DNA of 64,000 nt from Halorhabdus sp. CBA1104 (GTDB taxonomy: Archaea; Halobacteriota; Halobacteria; Halobacteriales; Haloarculaceae), in assembly GCF_009690625.1 (NCBI RefSeq), contig NZ_CP033878.1, positions 1,860,001 through 1,924,000 of the forward strand. Reading direction: 5' to 3'. Under the pieces are notes generated by a model, which was not told the origin of the DNA, did not search any database, and worked only from the letters and a program-made list of their open reading frames with translations. Shown piece by piece: positions 16,813 to 25,789 of the stretch. Position numbers and translations under genes: made by a program. Every line of letters starts with the position of its first letter. Position 1 is the first letter of the stretch.

Positions 16813-17792
16813 GCGACGAAGACGACGAGCGGATGGACCGCGCCCGCCGCATCCGAAACCTTCGGGAAGGTCGTCGTGGCGGCGACGAACCAACCGACGA
16901 GTCACCTGACACGGACGAGGATCGCGACGAGCCGTCGGAATCTGCTGGTTCGGACGGGCAAGACGACGCCCACGCGGATGGCGAAGATGCGACGAACGCT
17001 GGCGACGACGAGGGTGCAAGGTCAGAGCCAGGCGACGGCGAGGAGTCGGCGGGAAGCGGTACCGAAACGCCTGGCACTGACGAAAAGCCCGACACCGGCC
17101 GGTCGATGGCGGAAGATCGCGGCGAGGGTGTGACAGCCGGGACTGACCCGGCCAAAGAGAGTCGAGCCGGCCCGGAGTCGGACGAGGAAGCCGTATCGGC
17201 CGCCCAGGCGGCCGCCCAGGCGGCAAGTGAGTTCGAAGGCGACGGAGCGGTGTCGATGGACGTCGAGGAGGCGGTTGGCGAGGCCGCATCCGGTGAGGCG
17301 TCGACGGACGAAGCTGGGGCCCCGGCCGGGACGACAGTCACGGATGCAGACGTTGTAGAGCAACACGAAGAGGAGACCCGCGTCCTGGAGTTCCGTCTCG
17401 GCGAGGAGCTGTACTGTCTCGATATCACCTACGTCGAGGAGATCGTGCGCGAAGAAGCGATCACTCGCGTGCCAAACACGCCCGCGTACGTCAGCGGCGT
17501 CGTCGACCTCCGCGGCCAGATTACGACGATCCTCGACCCGAAAACGGCCGTAGATATCGCGGGCGAGAGCGACGACCGGCTCATTCTGGTGTTCGATGCC
17601 GACACGTTCGACGATCACGGATACATCGGCTGGCTGGTCGACGAAGTCAATCAGGTCACGCCGATCACAGAGTCAGAAGTCAAAGAGTCACCGATCGACG
17701 AACCGTACATCAACGGCGTCATCGAGCGCGACGACAAGTTCGTCATCTGGACGAGTCCCGAAATGGCTCTGGACGTCGGGGCCGACGACTAG
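16809..17792 (+). CDS. CheW-domain protein with long acidic N-terminal tail
   Basis: This is a 327-residue protein. Residues 1-190 are low-complexity Asp/Glu/Gly/Ser with an AAQAAAQAASEFEGD helix near 135-150. Residues ~195-325 are a complete CheW fold: RVLEFRLGEELYCLDITYVEEIV, RVPNTPAYVSGVVDLRGQITTILD, then YIGWLVDEVNQV. CheW links receptors to the CheA kinase. Typical CheW proteins are about 150 aa, so the tail doubles the length and may be the handle bound by the coupled ParA-type ATPase. The gene starts inside the ParA stop codon (ATGA). No cheA, cheY or receptor is in this window. Confidence 0.92.
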   Translation: MSDEDDERMDRARRIRNLREGRRGGDEPTDESPDTDEDRDEPSESAGSDGQDDAHADGEDATNAGDDEGARSEPGDGEESAGSGTETPGTDEKPDTGRSMAEDRGEGVTAGTDPAKESRAGPESDEEAVSAAQAAAQAASEFEGDGAVSMDVEEAVGEAASGEASTDEAGAPAGTTVTDADVVEQHEEETRVLEFRLGEELYCLDITYVEEIVREEAITRVPNTPAYVSGVVDLRGQITTILDPKTAVDIAGESDDRLILVFDADTFDDHGYIGWLVDEVNQVTPITESEVKESPIDEPYINGVIERDDKFVIWTSPEMALDVGADD

Positions 17793-17840
17793 CCGTGCTA
17801 TGTTTTCGAGGCTGGACAGCACGACGGGCGGTTCCGTCGG

Positions 17841-18974
17841 CTAGAGCGCCTCCCTGACGTGTTCGATGGCCTCACTGACCGCCCCGATATCGGCGAGATA
17901 GCCCGCGCCGACGACCGTTTTGACGCCGACTGCCGCGGGGCCAGTGAGGATACTGGGGCCGACGGCCGCGACGGCATCGGCACCGATACTGACCGTCCAG
18001 CCGAGATCGTCGTCCCGATACCGATCCAGCCGCGGTTCGAAGGACGAAGCGTCCGATCGGCGGTGTTCGACCAGTCGCGCGATGTTTTCGGCAACGACCG
18101 GCGCTTGCCGGATCGCGGTGTGGGCCATCGCCGGCGCACTCCGACCGTTCTCGTCGATGACTTCCACAGCGTCGCCAGCACCGAATACTCGCTCGCTCAG
18201 GCGTAGCGTCGCCGGGACGCGCGGTCGATGTGCCCCGACAGCCGTTGGCCCGCGGATCCCGCCGGCCCAGACGAACTGATCGTAGGCGAGGTGCTTGCCC
18301 TCGGCAACGCCGACGCGGTCGGCGTCGACACTAGTAATCGTCGTGCCGGTCCTGACGTCGATGCCGGCCGAGGTGAGGGCCTCGTCGATCGCCTCCTGCA
18401 TCCGCTCGTCGAGTCCCGGCGGCACAGCGTCTGCCTGTTCGAGAATGGTGATTTCGACGTGTTCGCTCGCGTCGTGCTCGGTCGCGAGTGTGGCGAGTTC
18501 GCCTGCGACTTGCACGCCGGTCAAGCCCCCGCCGCCGACAACGACCCGGCCGCCATCGTCGAGAACGGGCATGAACCCCTCGCGGATCCGTGCCGCGTCG
18601 CCAGCCCGGTGTAAGACCGCCCCATGGTCCTCGGCACCGTCGATCCCGTAAAACGCCGGTTCAGCACCGATACAGACCGCGCCGAGGTCGAACTGTAGTT
18701 CGGACCCGTCGGCCATGGTTGCGTGCCCGGCCTCGACGTCGAGATCCGTGACGCGCCGTTGGTCGACTATCGTCCGACCCAACAGCTCCCGCAGCGGAAT
18801 CGAAAGGGACTGGGCGACCTCCGGCCGGCGGATCGCCCGGTGGAGTAGATGGCGAACGACGTGAATGCCGGACTCGTCGACGAGATGAATCTCGACATCG
18901 GCTGGCAACGACTGTTCGAGGTGACGGGCGACGCCGAGGCCGGCGTACCCGCCGCCAAAGACGGCAACGCGCAT
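17841..18974 (-). CDS. NAD(P)/FAD-dependent oxidoreductase (NDH-2-like)
   Basis: This 377-residue flavoprotein of the pyridine-nucleotide-disulfide oxidoreductase family has an FAD site GGGYAGLGVARHL at residues 7-19 and a second Rossmann site VVVGGGGLTGVQVAGEL at about 145-161. The late FAD motif is RVFGAGDAVEV. No redox-active CxxC is present. The pattern fits type II NADH dehydrogenases or sulfide:quinone-like enzymes, which pass electrons to quinone at the membrane. Sulfide-quinone cysteines are not seen. It converges on the CheW gene and precedes (36 nt) phosphomevalonate decarboxylase on the same strand. Confidence 0.85.
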   Translation of the reverse strand: MRVAVFGGGYAGLGVARHLEQSLPADVEIHLVDESGIHVVRHLLHRAIRRPEVAQSLSIPLRELLGRTIVDQRRVTDLDVEAGHATMADGSELQFDLGAVCIGAEPAFYGIDGAEDHGAVLHRAGDAARIREGFMPVLDDGGRVVVGGGGLTGVQVAGELATLATEHDASEHVEITILEQADAVPPGLDERMQEAIDEALTSAGIDVRTGTTITSVDADRVGVAEGKHLAYDQFVWAGGIRGPTAVGAHRPRVPATLRLSERVFGAGDAVEVIDENGRSAPAMAHTAIRQAPVVAENIARLVEHRRSDASSFEPRLDRYRDDDLGWTVSIGADAVAAVGPSILTGPAAVGVKTVVGAGYLADIGAVSEAIEHVREAL

Positions 18975-19011
18975 AGTTTCGATTACATCGCCAGCTGCCT
19001 AAATGCACGCT

Positions 19012-19983
19012 TTAGAACAGCGCGGCGTCGGCATCCCGGACGCGGGCAGGCCCGCCGACCCGCCAGACGCGCGTTTCGACGCCGAGATCGGCGATCGCCG
19101 ACTCGACCCGATCGGCGTGTTCAGCCCTGGTGTTGACATAGATACTTGCACCGGTATCCCCGGAGAAGTACACCGGGACGCCTTCGTCCCGGAGATCACG
19201 GACCGTCTCGAAGACCTCCAAGGTCTCCGGTTGCCAGTAGACCCACCCGCTTGGCCCGGTCATCGTCGTCGCCGCAAGCGAGAGCGTGTCGTGTTCGGCG
19301 ATCTCGAAGGTGCGCTGGAAGTCACCGCGGCCGAGCGCGTCCCGCATATCCGCCAGTTGAGTGTGGACGTGGGCGAGGCGGGCCTGGAACAGATGACTGT
19401 CTTCGGCCTCCGCGTGGGCCGCTTCGGTCTCCTTGTAGGCAGGAATCACCGCGCCGACGACGCGAACGTCGTCCTCGAAGGCGACATCGAGTCGCTCGGC
19501 CCGACAGTCCTGGTCGTTGCTGCCCGCCCGCAGATCCGAGAAGCCGCCGGTGACCGCCCGTGCCGCAGAGGTCGAGCCACGGCGGGCAACGGTCGAGATT
19601 TCGGGATGGCTGAGGTCGAGACCGGCCGCTTCGACGAGCGCCATCGCCAGCGCTGCAAAGCCCGACGACGACGAGCCAAAGCCGACGTTTGTCGGGAAGT
19701 TGTTCTCGCTTGCCATCCGGACGGCGTGATCGATGCCAGCCCGCTCGCGGACGTGATCGACCACGGTCCGAATCCGCTCGGCACCGCGCCCCTCGACCGA
19801 CTCACCGTCGATGACGTACTCGTCCTCGTCACGATCGGGTTCGAAGGCGACGGTCGTCGTCGATTCAGTCGGTGCGGTACAGAGACTGATCGAATCGTGA
19901 TACGGCGTCCGGAGGTCGGAATCGCGTATCCCGTGGTATTTCACCAGTCCCTGGATCGGATGGGCTGTCGCTGTCGCTTTCAT
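19012..19983 (-). CDS. mvaD: Phosphomevalonate decarboxylase
   Basis: This 323-residue GHMP-kinase-superfamily enzyme starts MKATATAHPIQGLVKYHG. The ATP-binding motif is FPTNVGFGSSSSGFAALA at about 96-113 and the C-terminal motif is VYFSGDTGASIYVN. In haloarchaea this protein decarboxylates mevalonate-5-phosphate to isopentenyl phosphate, feeding isopentenyl phosphate kinase in the modified mevalonate pathway for archaeal lipids and carotenoids. The ATG at 19981-19983 is preferred over a GTG or ATG a few codons upstream because homology starts there. It is not clustered with other mevalonate genes. Confidence 0.9.
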   Translation of the reverse strand: MKATATAHPIQGLVKYHGIRDSDLRTPYHDSISLCTAPTESTTTVAFEPDRDEDEYVIDGESVEGRGAERIRTVVDHVRERAGIDHAVRMASENNFPTNVGFGSSSSGFAALAMALVEAAGLDLSHPEISTVARRGSTSAARAVTGGFSDLRAGSNDQDCRAERLDVAFEDDVRVVGAVIPAYKETEAAHAEAEDSHLFQARLAHVHTQLADMRDALGRGDFQRTFEIAEHDTLSLAATTMTGPSGWVYWQPETLEVFETVRDLRDEGVPVYFSGDTGASIYVNTRAEHADRVESAIADLGVETRVWRVGGPARVRDADAALF

Positions 19984-20094
19984 ACCTGTTTCTGTCCCTG
20001 CCGGCACTTAGATACCGCGTAATCGGAACCGGTTCGGGCCGCCGAAAGCAGGCGACAGTCGGGAGTGTCGCCTGCGGGGGCGAGGACCCAGGGC

Positions 20095-21588
20095 CTACAG
20101 CAGTGCCCCGGCGGCGGCGATGGCTTCCTCGCTGGCGAACCCGAAGGCGGGCAAGAGAAGTACCGTCACGACTGCCGCGACGATGATGGCCACATAGAGG
20201 CCAAGCGGATAAGAGTCGATCTCGAAGTCCTGGCTCGGTTCTTCGATCCACAGCGCCTTGACGACCCGGGCGTAGTAGAACAGGCTGAGGGCGCTGGCGA
20301 TCGCCCCGACCGCCGCCAGCCACCACAAGCCCGCACCGACCGCTGCGCCAAAGAGGACGTACTTCGAGAGGAAGCCAGCCCCGACGGGCAGGCCCGCGAG
20401 GCTGAACAGGAAGATCGTCATCGCCACGGAGGCAACCGGAGCCTCCGTTGCCAGCCCGTTGTAGTCCTCGAAGGTCCGGCCGACGTCCCAGTACTCGGCG
20501 AGGCCGACGAACAGGAACGCACCCGTGTTCATGAACCCGTAGACCAGCAGGTGGAGCATGCCGGCCCCAAGCACGAGATCAGCGTTGGCTGTTGGCGTCA
20601 GGGCCGCAAGCGCGATCAGCACGTACCCGGCGTGGCCGATCGAGGAGTAAGCGAGCATTCGCTTGACCGACTCCTGGGTCGCGGCGGCGAAGTTGCCAAG
20701 GACCATCGTGACGACCGCAAGCGCCTGGAAGAGGACGAGCCAGTCGATGGTCGCCGCAACGGCTTCGATCGGGAACGCCGTCGTGAAGATCCGGAACGCC
20801 AGGATGAACCCGGCGGCCTTCGAGGCCGAGGAGATGAACGCCGAGATTGGCGTCGGCGCACCCTCGTAGGCTTCCGGCGCCCAGAAGTGGAACGGGACGC
20901 TCGCGGTCTTGAACGCGACGCCACCGGTAACCATCACGATCCCGACACCCAGGACGCCGGGTAATGCAGTCGGGTCGACCGCGGCCGCCACAGCGTCGAA
21001 CTGGAGGGACCCGGTTGCGCCGTAGATCAGACTGATCCCGTAAGCGAAAATCGCCGAGGAGAGGGCACCGATCAAGAAGTACTTCAGCCCGGCCTCGACA
21101 CTACCGCGGTTGTCCTTGAGGTAAGCAACCAGGGCGTAGGACGGGAGACTCGACAGTTCGAGGGCGAGGAAGGCCGTCGCGAAACTGTCGACGGCGCCCA
21201 GCAGCGTCATCCCCGTGGCTGCCAGGAAGAGCAACGAGAAGTACTCCGCCTGGTGGGGCTCGTCTCTGATGTAATCGTAACTCCCGAGCACGACCAGGGC
21301 GAGGACGCTGGCGACGATCGTCCCCAGCACCAGCGTCATCCCATCGACCATCAGCTGGCCGCCAAACAGCTCGATAGCCGGACTCTGGCCGGTTCCCGCG
21401 AGCAGGTACCAGACGTTGAACGCGAGGGCGGAAAGCGCACCGACCAGTCCCACGGCGGTCAACAGTACCGGACTCGTCGTGTCAGGTTCCGGTTCGATGC
21501 TGTCGATCAGGAACAACACGAGTGCGGTCACAGCGAGGACGAGCGCGGGTGCCAGTGCGGCCCACGTCGGCAGTTCGATCGCCGCCAT
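20095..21588 (-). CDS. nuoN: Complex I subunit N (NuoN)
   Basis: This 497-residue antiporter-like membrane subunit has about 14 helices. The quinone/antiporter-domain segment contains FKTASVPFHFWAPEAYEGAPTPISAFISSASKAAGF, with the conserved Lys and Pro of the broken helix. VKRMLAYSSIGHAGY supplies the second conserved Lys region. It pumps protons as part of the haloarchaeal complex I, which lacks NuoEFG and must take electrons from a donor other than NADH. It is the last gene of the distal nuo segment, and its ATG overlaps the nuoM stop (ATGA). Confidence 0.96.
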   Translation of the reverse strand: MAAIELPTWAALAPALVLAVTALVLFLIDSIEPEPDTTSPVLLTAVGLVGALSALAFNVWYLLAGTGQSPAIELFGGQLMVDGMTLVLGTIVASVLALVVLGSYDYIRDEPHQAEYFSLLFLAATGMTLLGAVDSFATAFLALELSSLPSYALVAYLKDNRGSVEAGLKYFLIGALSSAIFAYGISLIYGATGSLQFDAVAAAVDPTALPGVLGVGIVMVTGGVAFKTASVPFHFWAPEAYEGAPTPISAFISSASKAAGFILAFRIFTTAFPIEAVAATIDWLVLFQALAVVTMVLGNFAAATQESVKRMLAYSSIGHAGYVLIALAALTPTANADLVLGAGMLHLLVYGFMNTGAFLFVGLAEYWDVGRTFEDYNGLATEAPVASVAMTIFLFSLAGLPVGAGFLSKYVLFGAAVGAGLWWLAAVGAIASALSLFYYARVVKALWIEEPSQDFEIDSYPLGLYVAIIVAAVVTVLLLPAFGFASEEAIAAAGALL

Positions 21589-23120
21589 CAGACACCACCC
21601 CCCAGCGTGAGGATCGGACGAACCGCATCTTGAATCATCCCGTAAAAGAGGTCAGGGGCAACCCCCAGGGCGATCACGCAGGCAAGCAACACCACCAGCG
21701 GCGCGACGTCTTCGAGCGGTGCCCGACCGAGGTCGTAGTCCGTCTCCAAGTCGAACGGACCAAAGAGCGTCCGCTGCATCGCGAGGAGCAGGTAGCCGGC
21801 GACGATGACGATGCCGAACATCGCCAGGGCGGTGAAGATCGGCGCGCCCGGCAACACGGTCGAGGGGAACGCCCCGAGGAAGATCAGCACCTCGGCGGCG
21901 AACCCGCTCATGAGGGGCAGCCCCATGTAGCCAAAGGCTGCGGCGACGAAGATGCCAACCGTCACGGGCATCCGATCGGCGAGCCCGGACATGTCACCGA
22001 CCATCCGCGTGTGGGTCTGATTGTAGATGACACCGACAGTCATGAACATCAACCCGGAGATGAACCCGTGACTGACCATCTGGAAGGTCGCCCCGCCGAC
22101 GCCGTGGACGGTGTAGGCGATCAGGCCCAGCAGGACGTACCCCATCGACGAGATCGACGAATAGGCGACGATCCGTTTGAGATCACGTTGTGCCAGCGCG
22201 AGCAAGGCACCGTAGATCACACTGACGACGGCGAAGATCGCGATGATCTCCGCGTTGGCTTTCGCAACATCGGGCAGCATGGTGAAGTTGAACCGCAACA
22301 GGGCATAGGTCCCCATCTTCAGGAGGACACCAGCCAGTAGCACCGACACCGGCGTCGGCGCTTCGACGTGGGCGTCGGGCAGCCAGGTGTGGAACGGCAC
22401 CATCGGAACCTTGACCGCGAAGCCGGCGAACATAGCGATGAAGGCCGCACCCTTCAGTGCACCCGGGCCGAGTCCGGCCAGCCCCGAGAGAGCACCCGGT
22501 TCCTGCAGCGCCTGTGTGATCTCCGGGAGGCCAAGCGTCGTGACGCTATCGCCCAGCCCGAAGACCAGGGCGATGAAGCCGATGAACATCGCCAGGCTGG
22601 CGACGTTCGTGTAGACGAAGAACTTGATCGCGGCGTACTTCCGGCGCGGACCGCCCCAGATCGCGATCAGGAAGTACATCGGCACCAGTACGACTTCCCA
22701 GAAGACGAACCACAGGAAAAAATCCAGGGCCGCGAACACACCCAGTAGGCCCGCTTCCAGCAACAGGACGAGGGCGTAAAACTGGGATTGTCGCTCGTCG
22801 ATCGGCGTCCAGGCCGAGACGATCGCTGCGGTCGTGAGGATCGTCGTCAGGATGACCAGGGGCAGGCTCACGCCGTCCAGCCCGACGTGCCACTGGAGCT
22901 GATAGCCCGCCAGGCCAAGCCATTCGATCGTGGTCTCGAAGGCAGGATTGTTTCCGAGCAGGGCGTTGCTCGCCCCCTCGAAGGCCGACCACAGGTAGAG
23001 GCTGCCTAACAGTGGGACGAGGCTAATCGCCGCGGCCAACTTCCCGGCATAGCGGTTGGGTGCGACCGCGACGACTCCGGCACCGACCAGTACGCTCACG
23101 AGGAGAGCCTCGAGCAGCAT
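21588..23120 (-). CDS. nuoM: Complex I subunit M (NuoM)
   Basis: This 510-residue proton-translocating membrane subunit shows the family motifs VPMVPFHTWLPDAHVEAPTPVSVLLAGVLLKMGTYALLR and LKRIVAYSSISSMGYVLLG, including the conserved helix-5 glutamate region (FWEVVLVPMYFLIAIWG). It directly follows nuoL with no spacer (nuoL stop at 23121) and overlaps nuoN by 1 nt within ATGA. This tight packing indicates one transcript and coupled translation. Confidence 0.96.
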   Translation of the reverse strand: MLLEALLVSVLVGAGVVAVAPNRYAGKLAAAISLVPLLGSLYLWSAFEGASNALLGNNPAFETTIEWLGLAGYQLQWHVGLDGVSLPLVILTTILTTAAIVSAWTPIDERQSQFYALVLLLEAGLLGVFAALDFFLWFVFWEVVLVPMYFLIAIWGGPRRKYAAIKFFVYTNVASLAMFIGFIALVFGLGDSVTTLGLPEITQALQEPGALSGLAGLGPGALKGAAFIAMFAGFAVKVPMVPFHTWLPDAHVEAPTPVSVLLAGVLLKMGTYALLRFNFTMLPDVAKANAEIIAIFAVVSVIYGALLALAQRDLKRIVAYSSISSMGYVLLGLIAYTVHGVGGATFQMVSHGFISGLMFMTVGVIYNQTHTRMVGDMSGLADRMPVTVGIFVAAAFGYMGLPLMSGFAAEVLIFLGAFPSTVLPGAPIFTALAMFGIVIVAGYLLLAMQRTLFGPFDLETDYDLGRAPLEDVAPLVVLLACVIALGVAPDLFYGMIQDAVRPILTLGGGV

Positions 23121-25163
23121 TCAGAACCACCCCCCGTAGACGCCGAGGACGACCAGAATAACGACCAGTCCCAGCGTGAGTAGGGTAGCGTAATGGGTGA
23201 CGATCCCCGACTGGATGCGCCGGACGCGCTCGCTGGCAAACAGACTCACGCTGCTGGTTGCGTTGACGACCCCGTCGATGACGCTCTGATCGAACGTGTC
23301 CGCTTTCCGCGACAGCGGCAGCGTCACGTCTTCTGCGAGCCAGACCTGATATTCGTCCTGATAGTAGTTGTTCATGAGCAGCGTCTTCAGCGAGCCGAGT
23401 TTGTCGGTGTGTTCCTCGGGGCTCGGGACAGCGTACAGCCGATACGCAATCCCGGCACCCAGCAGCGCCAGTCCGAGCGAAACCGCCGCGCCCGCGAGGA
23501 CGGTTCCAGTTTCACCCAGTGGGTTGGCGGCCGTGTAGCCCGCGAACTCGTGCATCAGGCCGTGGTCGCCGGTGTAGTGGTGGACGGCCGTTCCGAACGA
23601 ATCGGGAGCCTTGTCCAGCCAGTCGTGTAAGAAGGTCAGATGGACGCCGGTGACCTTCTCGATCGGCGCGAGGTTGATGACGCCCGCGACGGCCGCCAGG
23701 ATCCCCAGCACGGCCAGTGGAAGCTTGACGTTCCAGCGGACGCCGTGGGGATCCTCGGCCGTCTCGGTCCGGGGTTCACCGTGGAAGGTCAAAAAGACCA
23801 TCCGGAAGGTGTAGAAGCCGGTGAAGGCGACGGCCAGCAGGCCCATCGCGTAGCCCGCGAGCAGGAGTGGGTTGCCGCCCAGCCCGTGGATCAGCGTCTC
23901 GTAGAGCACCTCGTCTTTCGACCAGAAGCCGGCGAAGGGGAAGATACCCGCAAGCGCCAGCGAGCCCGAGAGGAACGCGTAGTAGGTGACGGGCATCTTC
24001 TCTTTGAGCCCGCCCATGTCCCACATGTTCTCGTTGTGGTGCATGGCGATGATGACCGCGCCGGCTCCCAGGAACAGGAGTGCCTTGAAGATCGCGTGGG
24101 TGGTCAGATGGAAGACCGCAGCGACGTACCCGCCGCCACCCAGCGCGAGCATCATGTACCCGTACTGGCTGATGGTCGAATACGCCAGCACCTGCTTGAG
24201 TTCCTGTTTGACCAGGGCCATCGAGGCCGCAAACAGGGCGGTGAACCCACCGACGAGCGCGATCACGCCCAGTGCGGTCGGGGACAGCAGGTAGAACCCG
24301 TACATCCGCGCGACCAGATAGACCCCGGCGGCGACCATCGTCGCTGCGTGGATGAGCGCCGAGACGGGCGTCGGACCTTCCATCGCGTCAGGCAGCCACG
24401 TGTGCAGCGGGAACTGGGCGGACTTACCGATCACACCGCCCAACACGAGCAGGCCGAGCACCGTGAACCAGGCCTGTTCGCCCAGGCCGAAGTACGTCGT
24501 TACGCTGTGTTCGCCAGCGAGGGCCTGCTCGGCTAGGTGCGGGAAGCTCTCGGTACCGGCGAACATGCCGGTCCCGAAGGTGGCGAAGATCCCGACGGTT
24601 CCGACGAGGAAGAAGTAGTCCCCGAAGCGAGTCACGAGGAAGGCCTTTTTCGCCGCCGAGGGCGGTCCCTCCTCGCGGAACCAGAAACCGATCAGCAGGT
24701 ACGAACAGAGCCCAACCAGCTCGAAGAACATGAACGCCATCAGAAGGTTGTCCGCGAGGACAAAGGCAAGCATGCTAAAGGAGAACAGGCCGAGTTCGGC
24801 GTAGTATCGCGGCAGACCGGTCTCGCCCTCGTCGTTCATGTATCCGAGTGAGAAGACGAACACCAGTAGGGCGATCAGCGAGACGATGACCAACATGAGC
24901 GCCGACAGCGGGTCGATCAAGACGCCCAGATGCAGCGTGAGCGCCTCCTGGCCCGCAAGGAACGTATAGAGGTCGGCGTTGTAGGTCTGGCCGCCCGCGA
25001 CGGTCACGAGCGACCAGATCGAGAGGACGAGCGAGCCGGTCAGGGCCGTGATGCCGGCCAGGGCGCCACGTTTGGGGAGATACTTCCCACCGAACAGCGC
25101 AACCACGAACGCTGCAAGCGGTAACAGTGCGATCGCCGGCGCGAAGTCGAATGCTCCTGTCAT
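23121..25163 (-). CDS. nuoL: Complex I subunit L (NuoL)
   Basis: This 680-residue subunit is the largest antiporter-like component. Motifs are FMFFELVGLCSYLLIGFW, KSAQFPLHTWLPDAMEGPTPVSALIHAATMVAAGVYLVAR and LKQVLAYSTISQYGYMMLA. The C-terminal ~180 residues correspond to the amphipathic lateral helix and final anchor of NuoL. The start at ATG 25161-25163 lies 1 nt after the nuoK stop. Confidence 0.96.
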   Translation of the reverse strand: MTGAFDFAPAIALLPLAAFVVALFGGKYLPKRGALAGITALTGSLVLSIWSLVTVAGGQTYNADLYTFLAGQEALTLHLGVLIDPLSALMLVIVSLIALLVFVFSLGYMNDEGETGLPRYYAELGLFSFSMLAFVLADNLLMAFMFFELVGLCSYLLIGFWFREEGPPSAAKKAFLVTRFGDYFFLVGTVGIFATFGTGMFAGTESFPHLAEQALAGEHSVTTYFGLGEQAWFTVLGLLVLGGVIGKSAQFPLHTWLPDAMEGPTPVSALIHAATMVAAGVYLVARMYGFYLLSPTALGVIALVGGFTALFAASMALVKQELKQVLAYSTISQYGYMMLALGGGGYVAAVFHLTTHAIFKALLFLGAGAVIIAMHHNENMWDMGGLKEKMPVTYYAFLSGSLALAGIFPFAGFWSKDEVLYETLIHGLGGNPLLLAGYAMGLLAVAFTGFYTFRMVFLTFHGEPRTETAEDPHGVRWNVKLPLAVLGILAAVAGVINLAPIEKVTGVHLTFLHDWLDKAPDSFGTAVHHYTGDHGLMHEFAGYTAANPLGETGTVLAGAAVSLGLALLGAGIAYRLYAVPSPEEHTDKLGSLKTLLMNNYYQDEYQVWLAEDVTLPLSRKADTFDQSVIDGVVNATSSVSLFASERVRRIQSGIVTHYATLLTLGLVVILVVLGVYGGWF

Positions 25164-25164
25164 G

Positions 25165-25467
25165 TTACCTCCGCATCGTCGTCGGTACCGTCACGTCGAT
25201 ATCTCCGAAGTTCCGGTCCAACACGAGGATGATACCCAGTCCGATCGCGACCTCGGCGGCCGCCAGGGCCATCACCAGCAGGGCAAACACCTGCCCCGTG
25301 AGATTCCCGTAGTGGAGTGAGAAAGCCACGAGATTGATGTTCGCGGCGTTGAGCATCAACTCGACGGACATCAAGAACATGAGGGCGTTCGAGCGAGCCA
25401 TGACGCCGAAGACGCCAATCGCGAAGACGGCCGCCGAGAGCATCAGATAGTGGACGACACCGACCAT
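25165..25467 (-). CDS. nuoK: Complex I subunit K (NuoK)
   Basis: This 100-residue, three-helix subunit has the conserved membrane glutamates in FLMSVELMLNAANINLVAF and MALAAAEVAIGLGIILVL. Translation probably starts at ATG 25465-25467, with a GTG immediately before it as alternative. A GGAG purine run lies just upstream. The expected nuoJ2 stop is 6 nt upstream, but in this sequence the nuoJ2 frame runs on across the whole of nuoK (see nuoJ2). Confidence 0.95.
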   Translation of the reverse strand: MVGVVHYLMLSAAVFAIGVFGVMARSNALMFLMSVELMLNAANINLVAFSLHYGNLTGQVFALLVMALAAAEVAIGLGIILVLDRNFGDIDVTVPTTMRR

Positions 25468-25473
25468 CACTCC

Positions 25474-25789
25474 TCACCCCCTCGCGAAGCCGGTCCAGTA
25501 CTGACCCTTCTTCGCGCCGTGCAAGTAGAATCGCCCCGTCGAGGGCGGCATCGAGCACGATCGCGATGAGGATAAACGAAACCAAGAACCCCTCGGTCAC
25601 CAGCGGTGACTGCCCGGCCATATCGAACAGGGCGTAGCCGAGCCCGGCAGTGATACTCGCGCCGGCTTCGAAGCCCGCGGCCGCCGGGAACGTCGCGGTG
25701 AGAAACACTGCTGTGAGCACGGCAAACAGTGCGAGGGCGGCCACCGCGCCGACGGGATTGAGATCGCCAGCCAAGCGGGGACGGCTCAC
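25474..25789 (-). CDS. nuoJ2: Complex I subunit J, C-terminal half (NuoJ2), apparent frameshift
   Basis: Haloarchaea often split NuoJ in two, and this is the second part (about 105 residues). It starts MSRPRLAGDLNPVG and ends LDGAILLARREEGSVLDRLREG. With four instead of five Cs at 25477-25481 the frame would stop at TGA (25474-25476), immediately before nuoK, which is the normal layout. As written, the frame continues through nuoK to 25160, giving a 209-residue product with an Arg-rich, unrelated second half. A one-base insertion in the homopolymer is the likely cause. The start overlaps the nuoJ1 stop by 4 nt. Confidence 0.75.

Noticed and set aside
19003-20022. Long plus-strand frame over phosphomevalonate decarboxylase
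   Set aside because: Shadow frame with Arg/Pro bias. The minus strand encodes the conserved enzyme.
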